A stretch of DNA of 64,000 nucleotides from Pelagimonas sp017744045 (GTDB lineage Bacteria; Pseudomonadota; Alphaproteobacteria; Rhodobacterales; Rhodobacteraceae), in the NCBI RefSeq assembly GCF_017744045.1, contig NZ_JAGHRD010000003.1; one strand, written 5' to 3'. The translations under genes and the position numbers were made by a program. The notes beneath the pieces were generated by a model that made no database searches, was not told the DNA's origin, and saw only the letters and a list, made by a program, of their open reading frames with translations. Shown one piece after another: positions 29,033 through 38,087 of the stretch. The first letter of the stretch is position 1. Every line of letters begins with the position of its first letter.

Positions 29033-31438
29033 ATGCAAGGCGAAGCTCTGATCCACGATGTGCGCGCGCGGCTGTTCCAGCCCGAGGCCGGGTTCTATCT
29101 CGCGCCGATCCGCCACCATTCGCCCGCCTGCGCCTGGGCGGTTCGGGCCATGATCCGTGACTTGAAACCTGCACAGGTTCTGATTGAGGCCCCGCATGAC
29201 CTGTCGCATTTGATCCCGCATTTGCTGGACCCTGACACCGTGCCGCCCGTGGCAATGGCCAGCTTGCTTGACCAGAAATCCGGCCCACGCCTGGCGGCTT
29301 ATTACCCGTTTTGCAGCCATTCACCGGAATGGGTGGCGCTGCGCGAAGGGGCAGCGCTTGGCGCGGAACTGCGCTTTGTCGATCTGGGCTCGGACGCCAA
29401 GATGAAAGCCAGCGCCCCAGAGCAAACCGGACCACAAGCGCTGGTGCGCGAGCATGGGTTTGACAGCGGCGACTATGTGCGCGCCCTGTGCGAGCGGCTG
29501 GGATGCCGCGACGGGTTTGAGCTTTGGGATCACCTGTTTGAAACCCGGATTGGTGATGGTGATTGGCAGCGGTTTCTGGGCGATGTCGGGGCCTATTGCG
29601 CTGCCCTGCGCGCCTCGACACCCGAGGATCAGATCCAACAGGGCGACGACCCGAAACGCGAAGTGCATATGGCGGCCTGCATACGTGATGCGCTGGCCCA
29701 AGGCACCGCGGATGGTCCGGTGATTTGCGTGATCGGCGGCTTTCACGTCTGGCCCCTATTGACGCCAGACGCAACAGCCAAGGATGTTCAGGCTGGTGGC
29801 AACTCAGAAGCGTCCTCCTACCTGATCCGCTATGGTTACAAGGACATGGACGCGCTGATGGGATATGGCGCGGGCCTGCCGCAGCCCGCCTATTACCAAG
29901 CGCTGTGGGACCATGTAGAGGCGCGCAAGACAGCGCCAAGCTGGCCGGAACTGGCGCAGGATTTGGTGGCAGGCTTTGCCGCCGAGATGCGCAGAAACGG
30001 CCATACCATTTTTGTCCCGGCGCAGGTCGAATTGCTGCGCAGCGCCGAGACCTTGGCGCAGTTGCGCGGCCGCCCCGGTGCCTTGCGCCATGATCTGTTT
30101 GACGGGCTGACCTCATCCCTGCTCAAAGGGGAGTCCAGCGGGTCCGATGTCTGGCGTGATCGCTTTGTCCAGTTTCTGCGTGGCACGGCGCTGGGGGATG
30201 TCAGTGACGGTGCCGGGCAACCGCCCATTGTCGCCGATGCACGGGCGCGGGCCGCACGGCTTCGGTTCACCGTCACCGACGGCCAAAGGCGCGAGCGCAG
30301 TCTCGACCTGCGCCGCAAACCAACCCATCTGGCCGCCTCTCGTTTTGCCCATGCCATGGCGCTTTTGGACACCGGCTTTGCCACCCGCAATGGCGGGCCT
30401 GATTTTGTGAATGGGCTTCAGACCGGTTTGCTTTTTGAGCATTGGGAATACGCCTGGTCCCCGCATGTCGAAGGGCAATTGATCGAGGCTGCCATTCACG
30501 GCGACACCCTGCCCAGCGCCTGTTTGGGCAAGTTGCAAGCCGAGCGCGCCGCCCTAGCCGAAGATGGCCGGGCGGACGATCTGCCCAGCCTGATCGCTTT
30601 GTTCAAAAAGGGCCTCTTGGCCGGGCTAAGTGACGAGCTGGACAGTTTTCTGGCCGAGATTGCCGGCGCGATCAATCGCTCTGCCGATTTTCCCGGCACG
30701 ACCCGCGCCATGATCGACCTGCATAGCATCGAAGCCTCGCGCGGGCCGCTGTCCTTGCCCGACGGGCTTGCGATCAAACCGGTGATGCAACAGGCATTTT
30801 CGCGGGTGATTTACCTTTGCGATGATCTGCCCAATATGCGTGATGAGGCGATCCCACCCTGTCTAACGGCGTTGCGCCTGATGTCAGAACTGTTGCGCAG
30901 CGACGCGGCGGATGCGGTTGAAGCGGAGCGTTTCAAAGAAGCGCTGGACCGTGTCATCAAGGCCGATCCTGCCCCGGAATTGATCGGTGCGATTACGGCG
31001 ATTGGCGTGGAAAGCGGGCGCAGGGCAGAGCATGAGCTGCCCGATCTTCTGACCGCGCAACTGCGCGGGAGCGCGCCGGATTTGCCGACGCGTCTGGCCG
31101 GGCTGCGCGGCGTTCTCGCGGTGTCGCCCTCTTTGCTTTGGACCGTGGCCGGGGTGCTGGACGCCCTGGACGAGTTCCTCAACCATCTGTCAGACACGGA
31201 ATTTCTCGAGGTCCTCCCGCATCTGCGGCTGGCCCTGTCGGCCCTCAACCCGCGCGAGGCCGATCAGGTTGCCGAGGCACTGACCCGCCGTCACGGAGGC
31301 TCGGCGGGCGACTTCAGCGTGCATCACCATGACATTGACGCCAGCGAAGCCGCAGCGGGCGCGGCGATGGAGCTGGCCCTGCGCCAAAGCCTTGCCTTGG
31401 ATGGGCTTGAGGATTGGATCACCGGAGGGCAGGCATGA
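29033..31438 (+). CDS. DUF5682 protein (YehM-like)
   Basis: 801 residues. The N-terminal ~260 residues carry conserved polar motifs: PIRHHSPACA (25-34), IEAPHD (51-56) and VIGGFHVW (IGGFH at 234-238). This is reminiscent of the TraB/ChaN/EreA superfamily, where two His and one Glu form a metal or haem site; that parallel is my inference. The rest is alpha-helical and ends GLEDWITGGQA. DUF5682 proteins are nearly always encoded beside a MoxR ATPase, a VWA protein and a SWIM protein, as here and in E. coli yehM. It follows the AAA+ gene after 38 bases and overlaps the VWA gene by four (ATGA). Confidence 0.85.
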   Translation: MQGEALIHDVRARLFQPEAGFYLAPIRHHSPACAWAVRAMIRDLKPAQVLIEAPHDLSHLIPHLLDPDTVPPVAMASLLDQKSGPRLAAYYPFCSHSPEWVALREGAALGAELRFVDLGSDAKMKASAPEQTGPQALVREHGFDSGDYVRALCERLGCRDGFELWDHLFETRIGDGDWQRFLGDVGAYCAALRASTPEDQIQQGDDPKREVHMAACIRDALAQGTADGPVICVIGGFHVWPLLTPDATAKDVQAGGNSEASSYLIRYGYKDMDALMGYGAGLPQPAYYQALWDHVEARKTAPSWPELAQDLVAGFAAEMRRNGHTIFVPAQVELLRSAETLAQLRGRPGALRHDLFDGLTSSLLKGESSGSDVWRDRFVQFLRGTALGDVSDGAGQPPIVADARARAARLRFTVTDGQRRERSLDLRRKPTHLAASRFAHAMALLDTGFATRNGGPDFVNGLQTGLLFEHWEYAWSPHVEGQLIEAAIHGDTLPSACLGKLQAERAALAEDGRADDLPSLIALFKKGLLAGLSDELDSFLAEIAGAINRSADFPGTTRAMIDLHSIEASRGPLSLPDGLAIKPVMQQAFSRVIYLCDDLPNMRDEAIPPCLTALRLMSELLRSDAADAVEAERFKEALDRVIKADPAPELIGAITAIGVESGRRAEHELPDLLTAQLRGSAPDLPTRLAGLRGVLAVSPSLLWTVAGVLDALDEFLNHLSDTEFLEVLPHLRLALSALNPREADQVAEALTRRHGGSAGDFSVHHHDIDASEAAAGAAMELALRQSLALDGLEDWITGGQA

Positions 31439-32562
31439 CCTCCTCTGATCCGAACCACGCGAAACGCCGCTGGCGCCTGGCCCTGGGGCGCTATTCCGAA
31501 CGCCAGCTTGGCGGGCTGAGCGGGCAAGAGGCCCGTGCAGATCGCGCCTTGGACTACCTTTATGGGCGCGAATATGATCGGCGCGGGCTGCATCGCCCCT
31601 CGGGGCCCGGATCGCTGGACCCGACACAGATGAAGGCGCTGGATTGGCTGGGCGAGGCGCGCAAACTGTTCCCGCAATCGGTATTCGAAGTGATGCAGGA
31701 TCACGCTCTGGACCGTTACGGGCTGACCGACCTGCTGTCAGATCCCAAGACGTTGGACAGTCTCGAACCCAATCAGGAGCTGTTGAAAACACTGCTCAGC
31801 TTTCATGGCCGCGCCAGCCCGGACATGAAGGAAAAGCTACGCCAGGTGGCGGATGCCGTGATTCAGGATGTCATGCGGCGGTTGCACACGGATGTTCAGC
31901 GCGCCTTTTCCGGCAGGCGCAATCCTTTCAAACGCTCTCATATGGCGTCGGCTGCGAATTTTGACTGGCGCGGCACCCTGCGCCGCAATCTCAAGAATTA
32001 CGATCCCGAAACCGGGCGCATTATTGCAGATGATTTGCGCTTTGTGTCGCGCGAACGTCGCCGCCTGCCCTGGTCGGTGATCCTCTGTGTCGATCAATCC
32101 GGCTCAATGACCGATAGCATAATCCATTCTGCCGTCATGGCCGCCATCCTCTCTGGTTTGCCCGGCGTCAAAGTCTCGATGGTCTTGTTCGACACCTCGA
32201 TCATTGATGTCACCGACAAGCTCACCGATCCGCTTGAAACGCTGTTGTCCGTGCAACTGGGCGGTGGCACCAACATTGGCAGGGCGGTAGAATATTGCGA
32301 GCGCTTTGTCGACACGCCAGAGCGCACGGTTTTTGTGCTGATCTCGGATTTCGCCGAAGGGGCAAGCCCAAGGCGGCTTTATCAATCCGTCGCCCGCATG
32401 AACGAGGCCAAGGTCCGCCTGATCGGATTGTCGGCGCTGGACGATCTCGGCGATCCCTATCTGGATAAACAAATCGCCGGGCGGCTGGCGGGACTGGGCA
32501 TGCATGTCGGCGCGATGACACCGGACAGGCTGGCCATCTGGCTGGCGGAGGTCATGCGATGA
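31435..32562 (+). CDS. VWA-domain protein (YehP-like)
   Basis: 375 residues from the ATG at 31435, which overlaps the previous stop and has GGAGGG upstream. The N-terminal half is helical and basic (RRLHTDVQRAFSGRRNPFKR). The C-terminal von Willebrand A domain has an intact metal-ion-dependent adhesion site: DQSGS at 220-224, GGGTNIGRA supplying the Thr, and LISDFAEG the last Asp. It ends IWLAEVMR. VWA partners of MoxR ATPases grip or select the substrate. The size is close to that of E. coli YehP. Confidence 0.92.
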   Translation: MTSSDPNHAKRRWRLALGRYSERQLGGLSGQEARADRALDYLYGREYDRRGLHRPSGPGSLDPTQMKALDWLGEARKLFPQSVFEVMQDHALDRYGLTDLLSDPKTLDSLEPNQELLKTLLSFHGRASPDMKEKLRQVADAVIQDVMRRLHTDVQRAFSGRRNPFKRSHMASAANFDWRGTLRRNLKNYDPETGRIIADDLRFVSRERRRLPWSVILCVDQSGSMTDSIIHSAVMAAILSGLPGVKVSMVLFDTSIIDVTDKLTDPLETLLSVQLGGGTNIGRAVEYCERFVDTPERTVFVLISDFAEGASPRRLYQSVARMNEAKVRLIGLSALDDLGDPYLDKQIAGRLAGLGMHVGAMTPDRLAIWLAEVMR

Positions 32563-34523
32563 GCCTGTCTGCATTGGTGGCCTCCTTCGACGACGAAGCC
32601 CTGGTTGCCTTGGCCAACAAGGGGTTGCTGCGCCGCGCCAAAAAGGCCGAAAGCGCCGCGCGGGTTCATCATTTCAACGATGAAAGCGCCAAGGTGGAGG
32701 TAGACGGGTTTCAGGTGGACATCCCCGCCACTGGTCCGCAAAGCGCGACATGCACCTGCCCGGCACCGGGCATGTGCAGCCATATCCTGACGGCGATGCT
32801 GGCCTTGCGCGGCGCAAATCCCGAGCCCCCCCAACCACAAAACGCTGCATCGCCCAAAAAGGCCACTCCGGAAACGCCAACTGACACGGGTGCAATTGCC
32901 GGTCTGGTCGCCATGGATGCTCAGCTGCTGGAAAAATTCGCCGGGGCGGATTTTGCACCGGCATCAACGCTTGCCGCCACAGCCGAGATCGTGGATCGGG
33001 CAGAGGCGGCGCAAGTGCGGTTTGCCTCACCGGAATCCTCGGTGACATTTGTGGCAAATCAACCGCTCAGCGCCGCGCTATACAAAGGGCCAAGCACCCG
33101 CAAACGCCTGGTGGTTGCCGCTGCCGCCCTTGCGATCCGGGACCGCGAAGGGGTCGCCCGAAGCCAAGCCACGCTGACAGCAACACCCACACCTGCCAGT
33201 TTGGCCACAGACACGCTGCCCGCTATCGCCCAAGCACTAGAGGCCGCCATAACCCAGGTCTTTCTCGGCTCTGCTGCATTGACGCAGGAACGGCTCTTGG
33301 ATCTCGCCATCTCGGCCAAAGTTCAATCCGCGCCGCGGCTGACCGGCCATCTGCATTCCCTCTCCACCCAGGCGGGCTGGGCCGAGGTGGGCGATATCCG
33401 CTTTGATGGTGGGCAATTTTTGGCCGCGCTGGCGCAGGCCTATGCCCTGGTCAAGGCTCTGGGTCAAAGCCCCGACGCCCCTGATTTGCTGGGGATCGCC
33501 CGGCGCAGCTATGACCCCAGCCCTGCCGTGACGCTCTGGGGGCTTGGGGCCAATGCCTGGGCGACCCCAGGCGGTGCGCGCGGGCTGACATTTTACCTTC
33601 TGAACCCCGAAACCGGCGCCTGGCACAGCGCCACAAGCGCGCGGGCGGCGGGCATGGATGCGACCTTTACCCCGGCACGGGCCTATGACAGCCCGCTCTG
33701 GGGCGCTGGCTCTTTCTCAACGCTAAGTGGCACCGCCCTGTCGCTGGACGCGCCGCATATGGACAAGAGCGGGCAGTTGTCGGTCTCGGCCAAAACCGTG
33801 GCGCAGGTAAACGGACCACTGCAGGCCAGGGCCTTTCTGGACAGCCCGGTAATACTTGACGATTGGGCCGCGTTAGTCGCCACGATGCAAGAGCGCATGG
33901 GGCATGGATTGCGCAGGGGGGCCGTACCGCTGCCAAACCTGATCAAGCCGACAGCCATTGACCCGCCGCAATTTGACGATATCAGCCAGCGCTATCTTTG
34001 GCAGGTGCGGGATGCGGCGGGCCGCGCCCTGCCCCTATCCGCGCGCCCCAAAGATATGGCGCATCTACAATCGCTGCCCAGCCATTTCCCCGGTAGCGCG
34101 CTTTTGATCCTGTCCTCGATGAGCGAAGACGCCCTGCATCACAAAGCCATCACGCTGTTTGTACCCAAGGGCGACACGCTAATTACCACCAATCTGGATT
34201 TTCACCCAGCCCCCGAGGGCAATTTGCTGGCGCGGGCCAAGGGCGGGCTGCGCAAAGGCTTGCGCAGATGGCAAGGGCGCGGTCAGTCCAACCCGCATCT
34301 CAGCTTTGCCGCGCAAACCCTGACGGCTTTGGCCGAACAAAGCCGACATGCCCAGCCCAAGGCCCTGGCCCGCCTGGCCGATCAGGCAGAGGCGCGCCAG
34401 CTTTTGTTGCTGGCCGGCCGTCTGCGCCTGTTGCAGGATCACCCCTGCCCCGCCAATGTGCTGGCCGCCGCTTACGTGTGTCGGGAATTGACCGCGATAG
34501 AGGCTTTGAACACGCTTGACTGA
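32559..34523 (+). CDS. SWIM zinc-finger protein (YehQ-like)
   Basis: 654 residues, starting four bases inside the VWA gene (ATGA). The SWIM signature CxCx(n)CxH is C65, C67, C73 and H75 (TCTCPAPGMCSHI), preceded by a beta-rich stretch as in other SWIM proteins. The remainder shows no recognised domain apart from a helical C-terminus. SWIM fingers bind DNA or proteins. This is the last gene of the module; the convergent mobA-like gene ends 17 bases beyond its stop, with a small G/C hairpin between. Confidence 0.88.
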   Translation: MSLSALVASFDDEALVALANKGLLRRAKKAESAARVHHFNDESAKVEVDGFQVDIPATGPQSATCTCPAPGMCSHILTAMLALRGANPEPPQPQNAASPKKATPETPTDTGAIAGLVAMDAQLLEKFAGADFAPASTLAATAEIVDRAEAAQVRFASPESSVTFVANQPLSAALYKGPSTRKRLVVAAAALAIRDREGVARSQATLTATPTPASLATDTLPAIAQALEAAITQVFLGSAALTQERLLDLAISAKVQSAPRLTGHLHSLSTQAGWAEVGDIRFDGGQFLAALAQAYALVKALGQSPDAPDLLGIARRSYDPSPAVTLWGLGANAWATPGGARGLTFYLLNPETGAWHSATSARAAGMDATFTPARAYDSPLWGAGSFSTLSGTALSLDAPHMDKSGQLSVSAKTVAQVNGPLQARAFLDSPVILDDWAALVATMQERMGHGLRRGAVPLPNLIKPTAIDPPQFDDISQRYLWQVRDAAGRALPLSARPKDMAHLQSLPSHFPGSALLILSSMSEDALHHKAITLFVPKGDTLITTNLDFHPAPEGNLLARAKGGLRKGLRRWQGRGQSNPHLSFAAQTLTALAEQSRHAQPKALARLADQAEARQLLLLAGRLRLLQDHPCPANVLAAAYVCRELTAIEALNTLD

Positions 34524-34540
34524 GAGGGTTTCGCCCCCTT

Positions 34541-36427
34541 TCAAACCTTCAGGAAAATACCTGCGAAAAAGCGGGCCAAGTCCTGATGCGCATGTAGCGG
34601 CAAGATAGCCGCGACATGTTGGTCCGGGCGCACCACCACTAGGCAACCTTGGACACGGTCGATCTTGCGCAGGTCAAAAATGTCCTCACCCGGCAGGGTC
34701 GAAGCGCAAAAGACCTTTTCATAATCACACAGCCCATGGCGACCTTTCAGCGGGCGCAGCAACGGGTGCATTTGCGTATGCTCCAAATCGCGAAACCCCT
34801 GTTGATAGATGGCGCGCAGGTCGATCAGAGTGTCGATATCCTCCTGCGGGTGGCGATGCACCTTTAGCGGCGACGTCGGATCATCGGTCATGAAATCGCA
34901 CAGCTCGCGCAGGGGCGCATCCTCCTTTGGTGCAAAAGCAAAGAGGGTCCAACGCCGTCCGGCCTCAACCGCGTGGCCCAACTGCATGGGTTTGGCATCG
35001 GCCAAACGCACCACCGGGGCCGAATGGAATCGCGCCCCCAGCTGAAACCCCGCCGCGCGGTCCTGCCACTGCGCCGTGCCGATCAACCGGGATGGCGCGT
35101 AAGTGACGGTCAATCCGGCGGTGAACAGCCCGCCCTCAATGAACTTGCGCTGCACCACAGGCATGTCATCCCCGGCATCCGACGGCGCACTGACCGCGCG
35201 GGACCAGGCGTGGTCATAGTCGATCAAGGCTTTGGCCGCGCCCCAACGCTCTTGCGAATAGCTGTGCAACAGCGCCGGAACGGCCCGGCCCGTCAGCACC
35301 GAAATCAGCTTCCACCCCAGATTGAACGTGTCCCCCATCGAAACATTCATCCCCTGCCCCGCCTTTGGGCTATGGGTGTGGCAGGCATCCCCGGCGGTGA
35401 ACACGCGCGGCGTGCGGGTGGACGTTTCGGGGTCAGAGACATCGTCAAACCGATCCGTCAGGCGATGCCCGATTTCATAGATCGACCACCACACCACCTC
35501 TTTGACCTCAAAGGCAAAGGGGCGCAGAATTGCCTGCGCCTTGGCGATGATATCCTCAATGTCCAGACTGCGGTCTGCGACGCGCTCATCCTCGTTCAGC
35601 TTGTCCAACTCAACATAAAGACGCAGCAAATAGCCGCCCTCACGTGGGAGCACCAGAATATTGCCCGCCTGAGACTGGATGATCGACTTCATGCGGATGT
35701 CGGGGAAATCCGTAACCGCCAGCACATCCATCACGCCCCAGGCCTGATGCGCGGCGTCTCCGTGCAGGGTGCCGCCAATGGCGCGGCGCACATTGCTGCG
35801 CGCCCCGTCGCAACCCACAACATAGTTCGCGCGCACCGTCTCGGTCTCACCCGCGCGATCCGGGGACGTATGTTCCAGCGTCACGGACACCGGATGATCC
35901 TGCCCATCAGGATCGACCTGCACATCAATGACGCGCAACTGGTAATTCGGCTCCAGCCGTGACGGCGAATGGCGCATGATGTCGAGAAACATGTCATGCA
36001 CCCGCGCTTGATTGATCAGCACATGAGGCATTTCCGAAATGCCATCCGCCACGTCTTGCACCCGCCCTGCCCGCGCGATCTGCGAAGGATCGGCAGCGTC
36101 CGGCGTCCAAAAGGTGGTTTCATTGATCCAAAGGCTTTCGCGTTTGACCTTGTCGGCAAAGCCAAAGGCCTGAAACATCTCCATCGAACGAACGCTGATC
36201 CCGTCGGCCTGGCCCTTTTCCATCGGGCCAGCTTTGGGTTCCACGATCAAAGTCGCGATTTCGGGAAACCGCGACAGTTGCGCCGCCAGACACAGCCCAG
36301 CAGGACCACAGCCCGCAATCAGCACATCAACTTTCTGCGGCAGTTCAGGGGTTTTCCGGGCCCTGGCCGGATCGGCGGGCAGGATATCGGGGTCGCCGGG
36401 CGTGAAACCGTTCAGATGATATTGCAT
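34541..36427 (-). CDS. mobA: FAD-dependent aromatic hydroxylase, 3-hydroxybenzoate 4-monooxygenase-like
   Basis: 628 residues with AAAGGAGG before the ATG. FAD-binding motifs are IAGCGPAGLCLAA (about 38-50), the DG motif VVGCDGARSNVRR, and the GD motif FTAGDACHTHSPKAGQGMN. The C-terminal ~170 residues are the thioredoxin-like domain of the phenol 2-monooxygenase group. Overall length and features such as QADGISVRSMEMFQAFG fit MobA, which converts 3-hydroxybenzoate to protocatechuate using NADPH and oxygen. The divergently transcribed MarR gene mirrors mobR of Comamonas and supports this. A phenol hydroxylase is the main alternative. Confidence 0.82.
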   Translation of the reverse strand: MQYHLNGFTPGDPDILPADPARARKTPELPQKVDVLIAGCGPAGLCLAAQLSRFPEIATLIVEPKAGPMEKGQADGISVRSMEMFQAFGFADKVKRESLWINETTFWTPDAADPSQIARAGRVQDVADGISEMPHVLINQARVHDMFLDIMRHSPSRLEPNYQLRVIDVQVDPDGQDHPVSVTLEHTSPDRAGETETVRANYVVGCDGARSNVRRAIGGTLHGDAAHQAWGVMDVLAVTDFPDIRMKSIIQSQAGNILVLPREGGYLLRLYVELDKLNEDERVADRSLDIEDIIAKAQAILRPFAFEVKEVVWWSIYEIGHRLTDRFDDVSDPETSTRTPRVFTAGDACHTHSPKAGQGMNVSMGDTFNLGWKLISVLTGRAVPALLHSYSQERWGAAKALIDYDHAWSRAVSAPSDAGDDMPVVQRKFIEGGLFTAGLTVTYAPSRLIGTAQWQDRAAGFQLGARFHSAPVVRLADAKPMQLGHAVEAGRRWTLFAFAPKEDAPLRELCDFMTDDPTSPLKVHRHPQEDIDTLIDLRAIYQQGFRDLEHTQMHPLLRPLKGRHGLCDYEKVFCASTLPGEDIFDLRKIDRVQGCLVVVRPDQHVAAILPLHAHQDLARFFAGIFLKV

Positions 36428-36455
36428 GGGCTGTCCTCCTTTGGGTCACGCATTT

Positions 36456-36467
36456 AGTATCTATACT
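36456..36467. promoter_or_regulatory. Candidate MarR operator in the mobA/mobR-like intergenic region
   Basis: AGTAT-CT-ATACT is a palindrome in the 99-base region between the divergent hydroxylase and MarR genes, nested in a second symmetry (TAGTA-N8-TACTA, 36455-36472). The spot is suited to control both promoters. Confidence 0.45.
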
Positions 36468-36526
36468 TACTATATTGAGTCAACAAGTATGTGTACATCC
36501 TTTTTTCAGGCAGCTATTTTGCCGCC

Positions 36527-37006
36527 ATGTCATTGAAACACACGCATGTGCAGCACATGGCCGGTCACCTGATCCGCCGCCTGCACCAAAGCTCGACCCA
36601 GGTTTTTGCCGCCCGCATCAAGGCGGCGGGCCTTGACCTGACCCCGGTGCAATTCGCCGCTCTGGATGCCATTCACGCCAATCCCGGCGCGGATCAGGCC
36701 GGGATCGCCGCCCTGATTGCCTATGACAAAGCCACCATTGGCGGGGTGATTGACCGTCTGGAGGCCAAGGGTCTGGTCGCCCGAACTCCGTCAAAACGCG
36801 ACCGCAGAGCCCGCGAAGTGCGCCTGACCGAGGCCGGTGAGTCCCTGCTGACCCAGGCCATGCCCGTGGTCAGCAAATTGCAGGACGACATCCTACCTGG
36901 GCTAAGCCCCGAAGAACGCACGCAATTTCTCGATCTCGCCCGCAAAGCTCTAGGGCCTGTGGACACTCACCATAAATCATCAGCGCGAGACCCATTTTGC
37001 CGCTGA
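36527..37006 (+). CDS. MarR-family regulator (MobR-like), 3' end altered by a MITE-like insertion
   Basis: 159 residues from the ATG at 36527. The winged helix covers QFAALDAIHANPGADQAGIA and DKATIGGVIDRLEAKGLVARTPSKRDRRAREVRLT. It is divergent from the 3-hydroxybenzoate hydroxylase-like gene, as mobR is from mobA. From base 36952 on, the coding sequence runs into the terminal inverted repeat of a 268-bp palindromic element, so the last ~18 residues (GPVDTHHKSSARDPFCR) are element-encoded and the native tail is lost. The core domain is complete, so function may be kept. Confidence 0.85.
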   Translation: MSLKHTHVQHMAGHLIRRLHQSSTQVFAARIKAAGLDLTPVQFAALDAIHANPGADQAGIAALIAYDKATIGGVIDRLEAKGLVARTPSKRDRRAREVRLTEAGESLLTQAMPVVSKLQDDILPGLSPEERTQFLDLARKALGPVDTHHKSSARDPFCR

Positions 37007-37219
37007 CAAGGCGATTTTCCCGCAACGATCTGGTTGATCGGCAGGGGAAATCAACGAAGGCAGAGGCAAAATGGGTCTCGCAGCTTCGCTGTTTCGCCAA
37101 AATTGCTCATTTCGTCGTCATTTGACCTTGAAATAGATCACTATTCCTGCGGCCAAATTCCTGGAACTGAGCAATTTTGGACTGAAACTGATGGTCTATG
37201 GTGAGTGTCCACAGGCCCT
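36952..37219. mobile_element. MITE-like palindromic element inserted in the MarR gene
   Basis: 268 bp bounded by a perfect 23-bp inverted repeat (left end AGGGCCTGTGGACACT... at 36952-36974, right end at 37197-37219), extending to ~32 bp with mismatches. Inside are two more inverted repeats: GCGAGACCCATTTTGCC (36985-37001) with its complement at 37065-37081, centred on CGATC-TGGTT-GATCG (37026-37040), and CCAAAATTGCTCA (37097-37109) with its complement at 37168-37180. There is no transposase gene and no clear target duplication. This is the structure of a non-autonomous transposable element; the parent IS is not in the window. Confidence 0.8.
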
Positions 37220-37318
37220 GGGAGCTGATTAACACGTAAAGTTTAATGATTGACTCCGCCGCGCCAATTTAGTTATATATCATATCTATTATGAACTGCA
37301 CCCAATGGAGGAGCTCGG

Positions 37319-38077
37319 ATGCGGATCGAGGGAAGCGTGGCAATTGTCACCGGAGGAGCAAGCGGTCTGGGCGAGGCCACAGCGCGGCATCTGGCAGCCC
37401 AAGGGGCCCGTGTGGGCGTTCTGGATTTCAACATCGAACAGGCCACCCGCGTCGCGCAGGACATTGACGGTGTCGCCGCGCAGGTCGATGTCAGCGACGA
37501 AACCGCCGTGGACGCCGCTATCGCTCAGGTCGAAACCGCCCTTGGCGTGCCCCGGATCGCCGTGAATTGCGCAGGTATCGGAACGGCCGCCCGCATCGTC
37601 GGGCGCGAAGGCAAGACCAGCTTTGACACTTTCCGCCGTACGCTCGAGGTCAACCTGTTCGGCAGCTATGCCGTCATGACACACGCCGCCCGGCGCATGA
37701 TGGAGCTTGACCCAGAAGAGGGCGAACGCGGTGCCATCGTCAACACCGCCTCGGTCGCCTTTCAGGATGGCCAATTGGGGCAAGCGGCCTATGCGGCCTC
37801 AAAGGGCGGGATCGCAGCGATGAGCCTGCCCGCCGCGCGCGAATTCGCCCGCGCTGGTATCCGGGTCATGACCATTGCCCCCGGCCTGTTCAACACCCCG
37901 ATGATGGAGTCGCTGCCCGACGAGGTCACCGCGCAGATCGTGTCGAATATTCCTCACCCTGCCCGCTTGGGCGCACCAGAGGAATATGCGCTGATGGCCG
38001 CGCAGATCATTTCAAACCCCTACCTGAACGGAACAACCATCCGACTGGATGGCGCGACGCGCCTGCCGCCGCGCTAA
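37319..38077 (+). CDS. Short-chain dehydrogenase, 3-hydroxyacyl-CoA dehydrogenase type II-like
   Basis: 252 residues. Cofactor motif TGGASGLGEA, NCAGIG, the catalytic Ser in VNTASVAFQDG and YAASKGG (Tyr and Lys). The inserted EGREGKTSFDTFRRTLEVNLFG and end GTTIRLDGATRLPPR resemble the type II 3-hydroxyacyl-CoA dehydrogenase (HSD10-like) group. As first gene of a seven-gene operon with a hydratase, CoA ligase and acyl-CoA dehydrogenase, it likely oxidises an aryl-3-hydroxyacyl-CoA to the 3-keto form. The promoter region between the MITE-like element and the start is A/T-rich (37260-37290). A GGAGG ribosome site is present. Confidence 0.88.
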   Translation: MRIEGSVAIVTGGASGLGEATARHLAAQGARVGVLDFNIEQATRVAQDIDGVAAQVDVSDETAVDAAIAQVETALGVPRIAVNCAGIGTAARIVGREGKTSFDTFRRTLEVNLFGSYAVMTHAARRMMELDPEEGERGAIVNTASVAFQDGQLGQAAYAASKGGIAAMSLPAAREFARAGIRVMTIAPGLFNTPMMESLPDEVTAQIVSNIPHPARLGAPEEYALMAAQIISNPYLNGTTIRLDGATRLPPR

Positions 38078-38087
38078 AGGAGCCCAA

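Noticed and set aside
37273..37297. Possible MarR operator in the A/T-rich promoter of the hydroxycinnamate-type operon
   Set aside because: Only the outer AGTT/AACT bases pair; symmetry is too weak to call a site.
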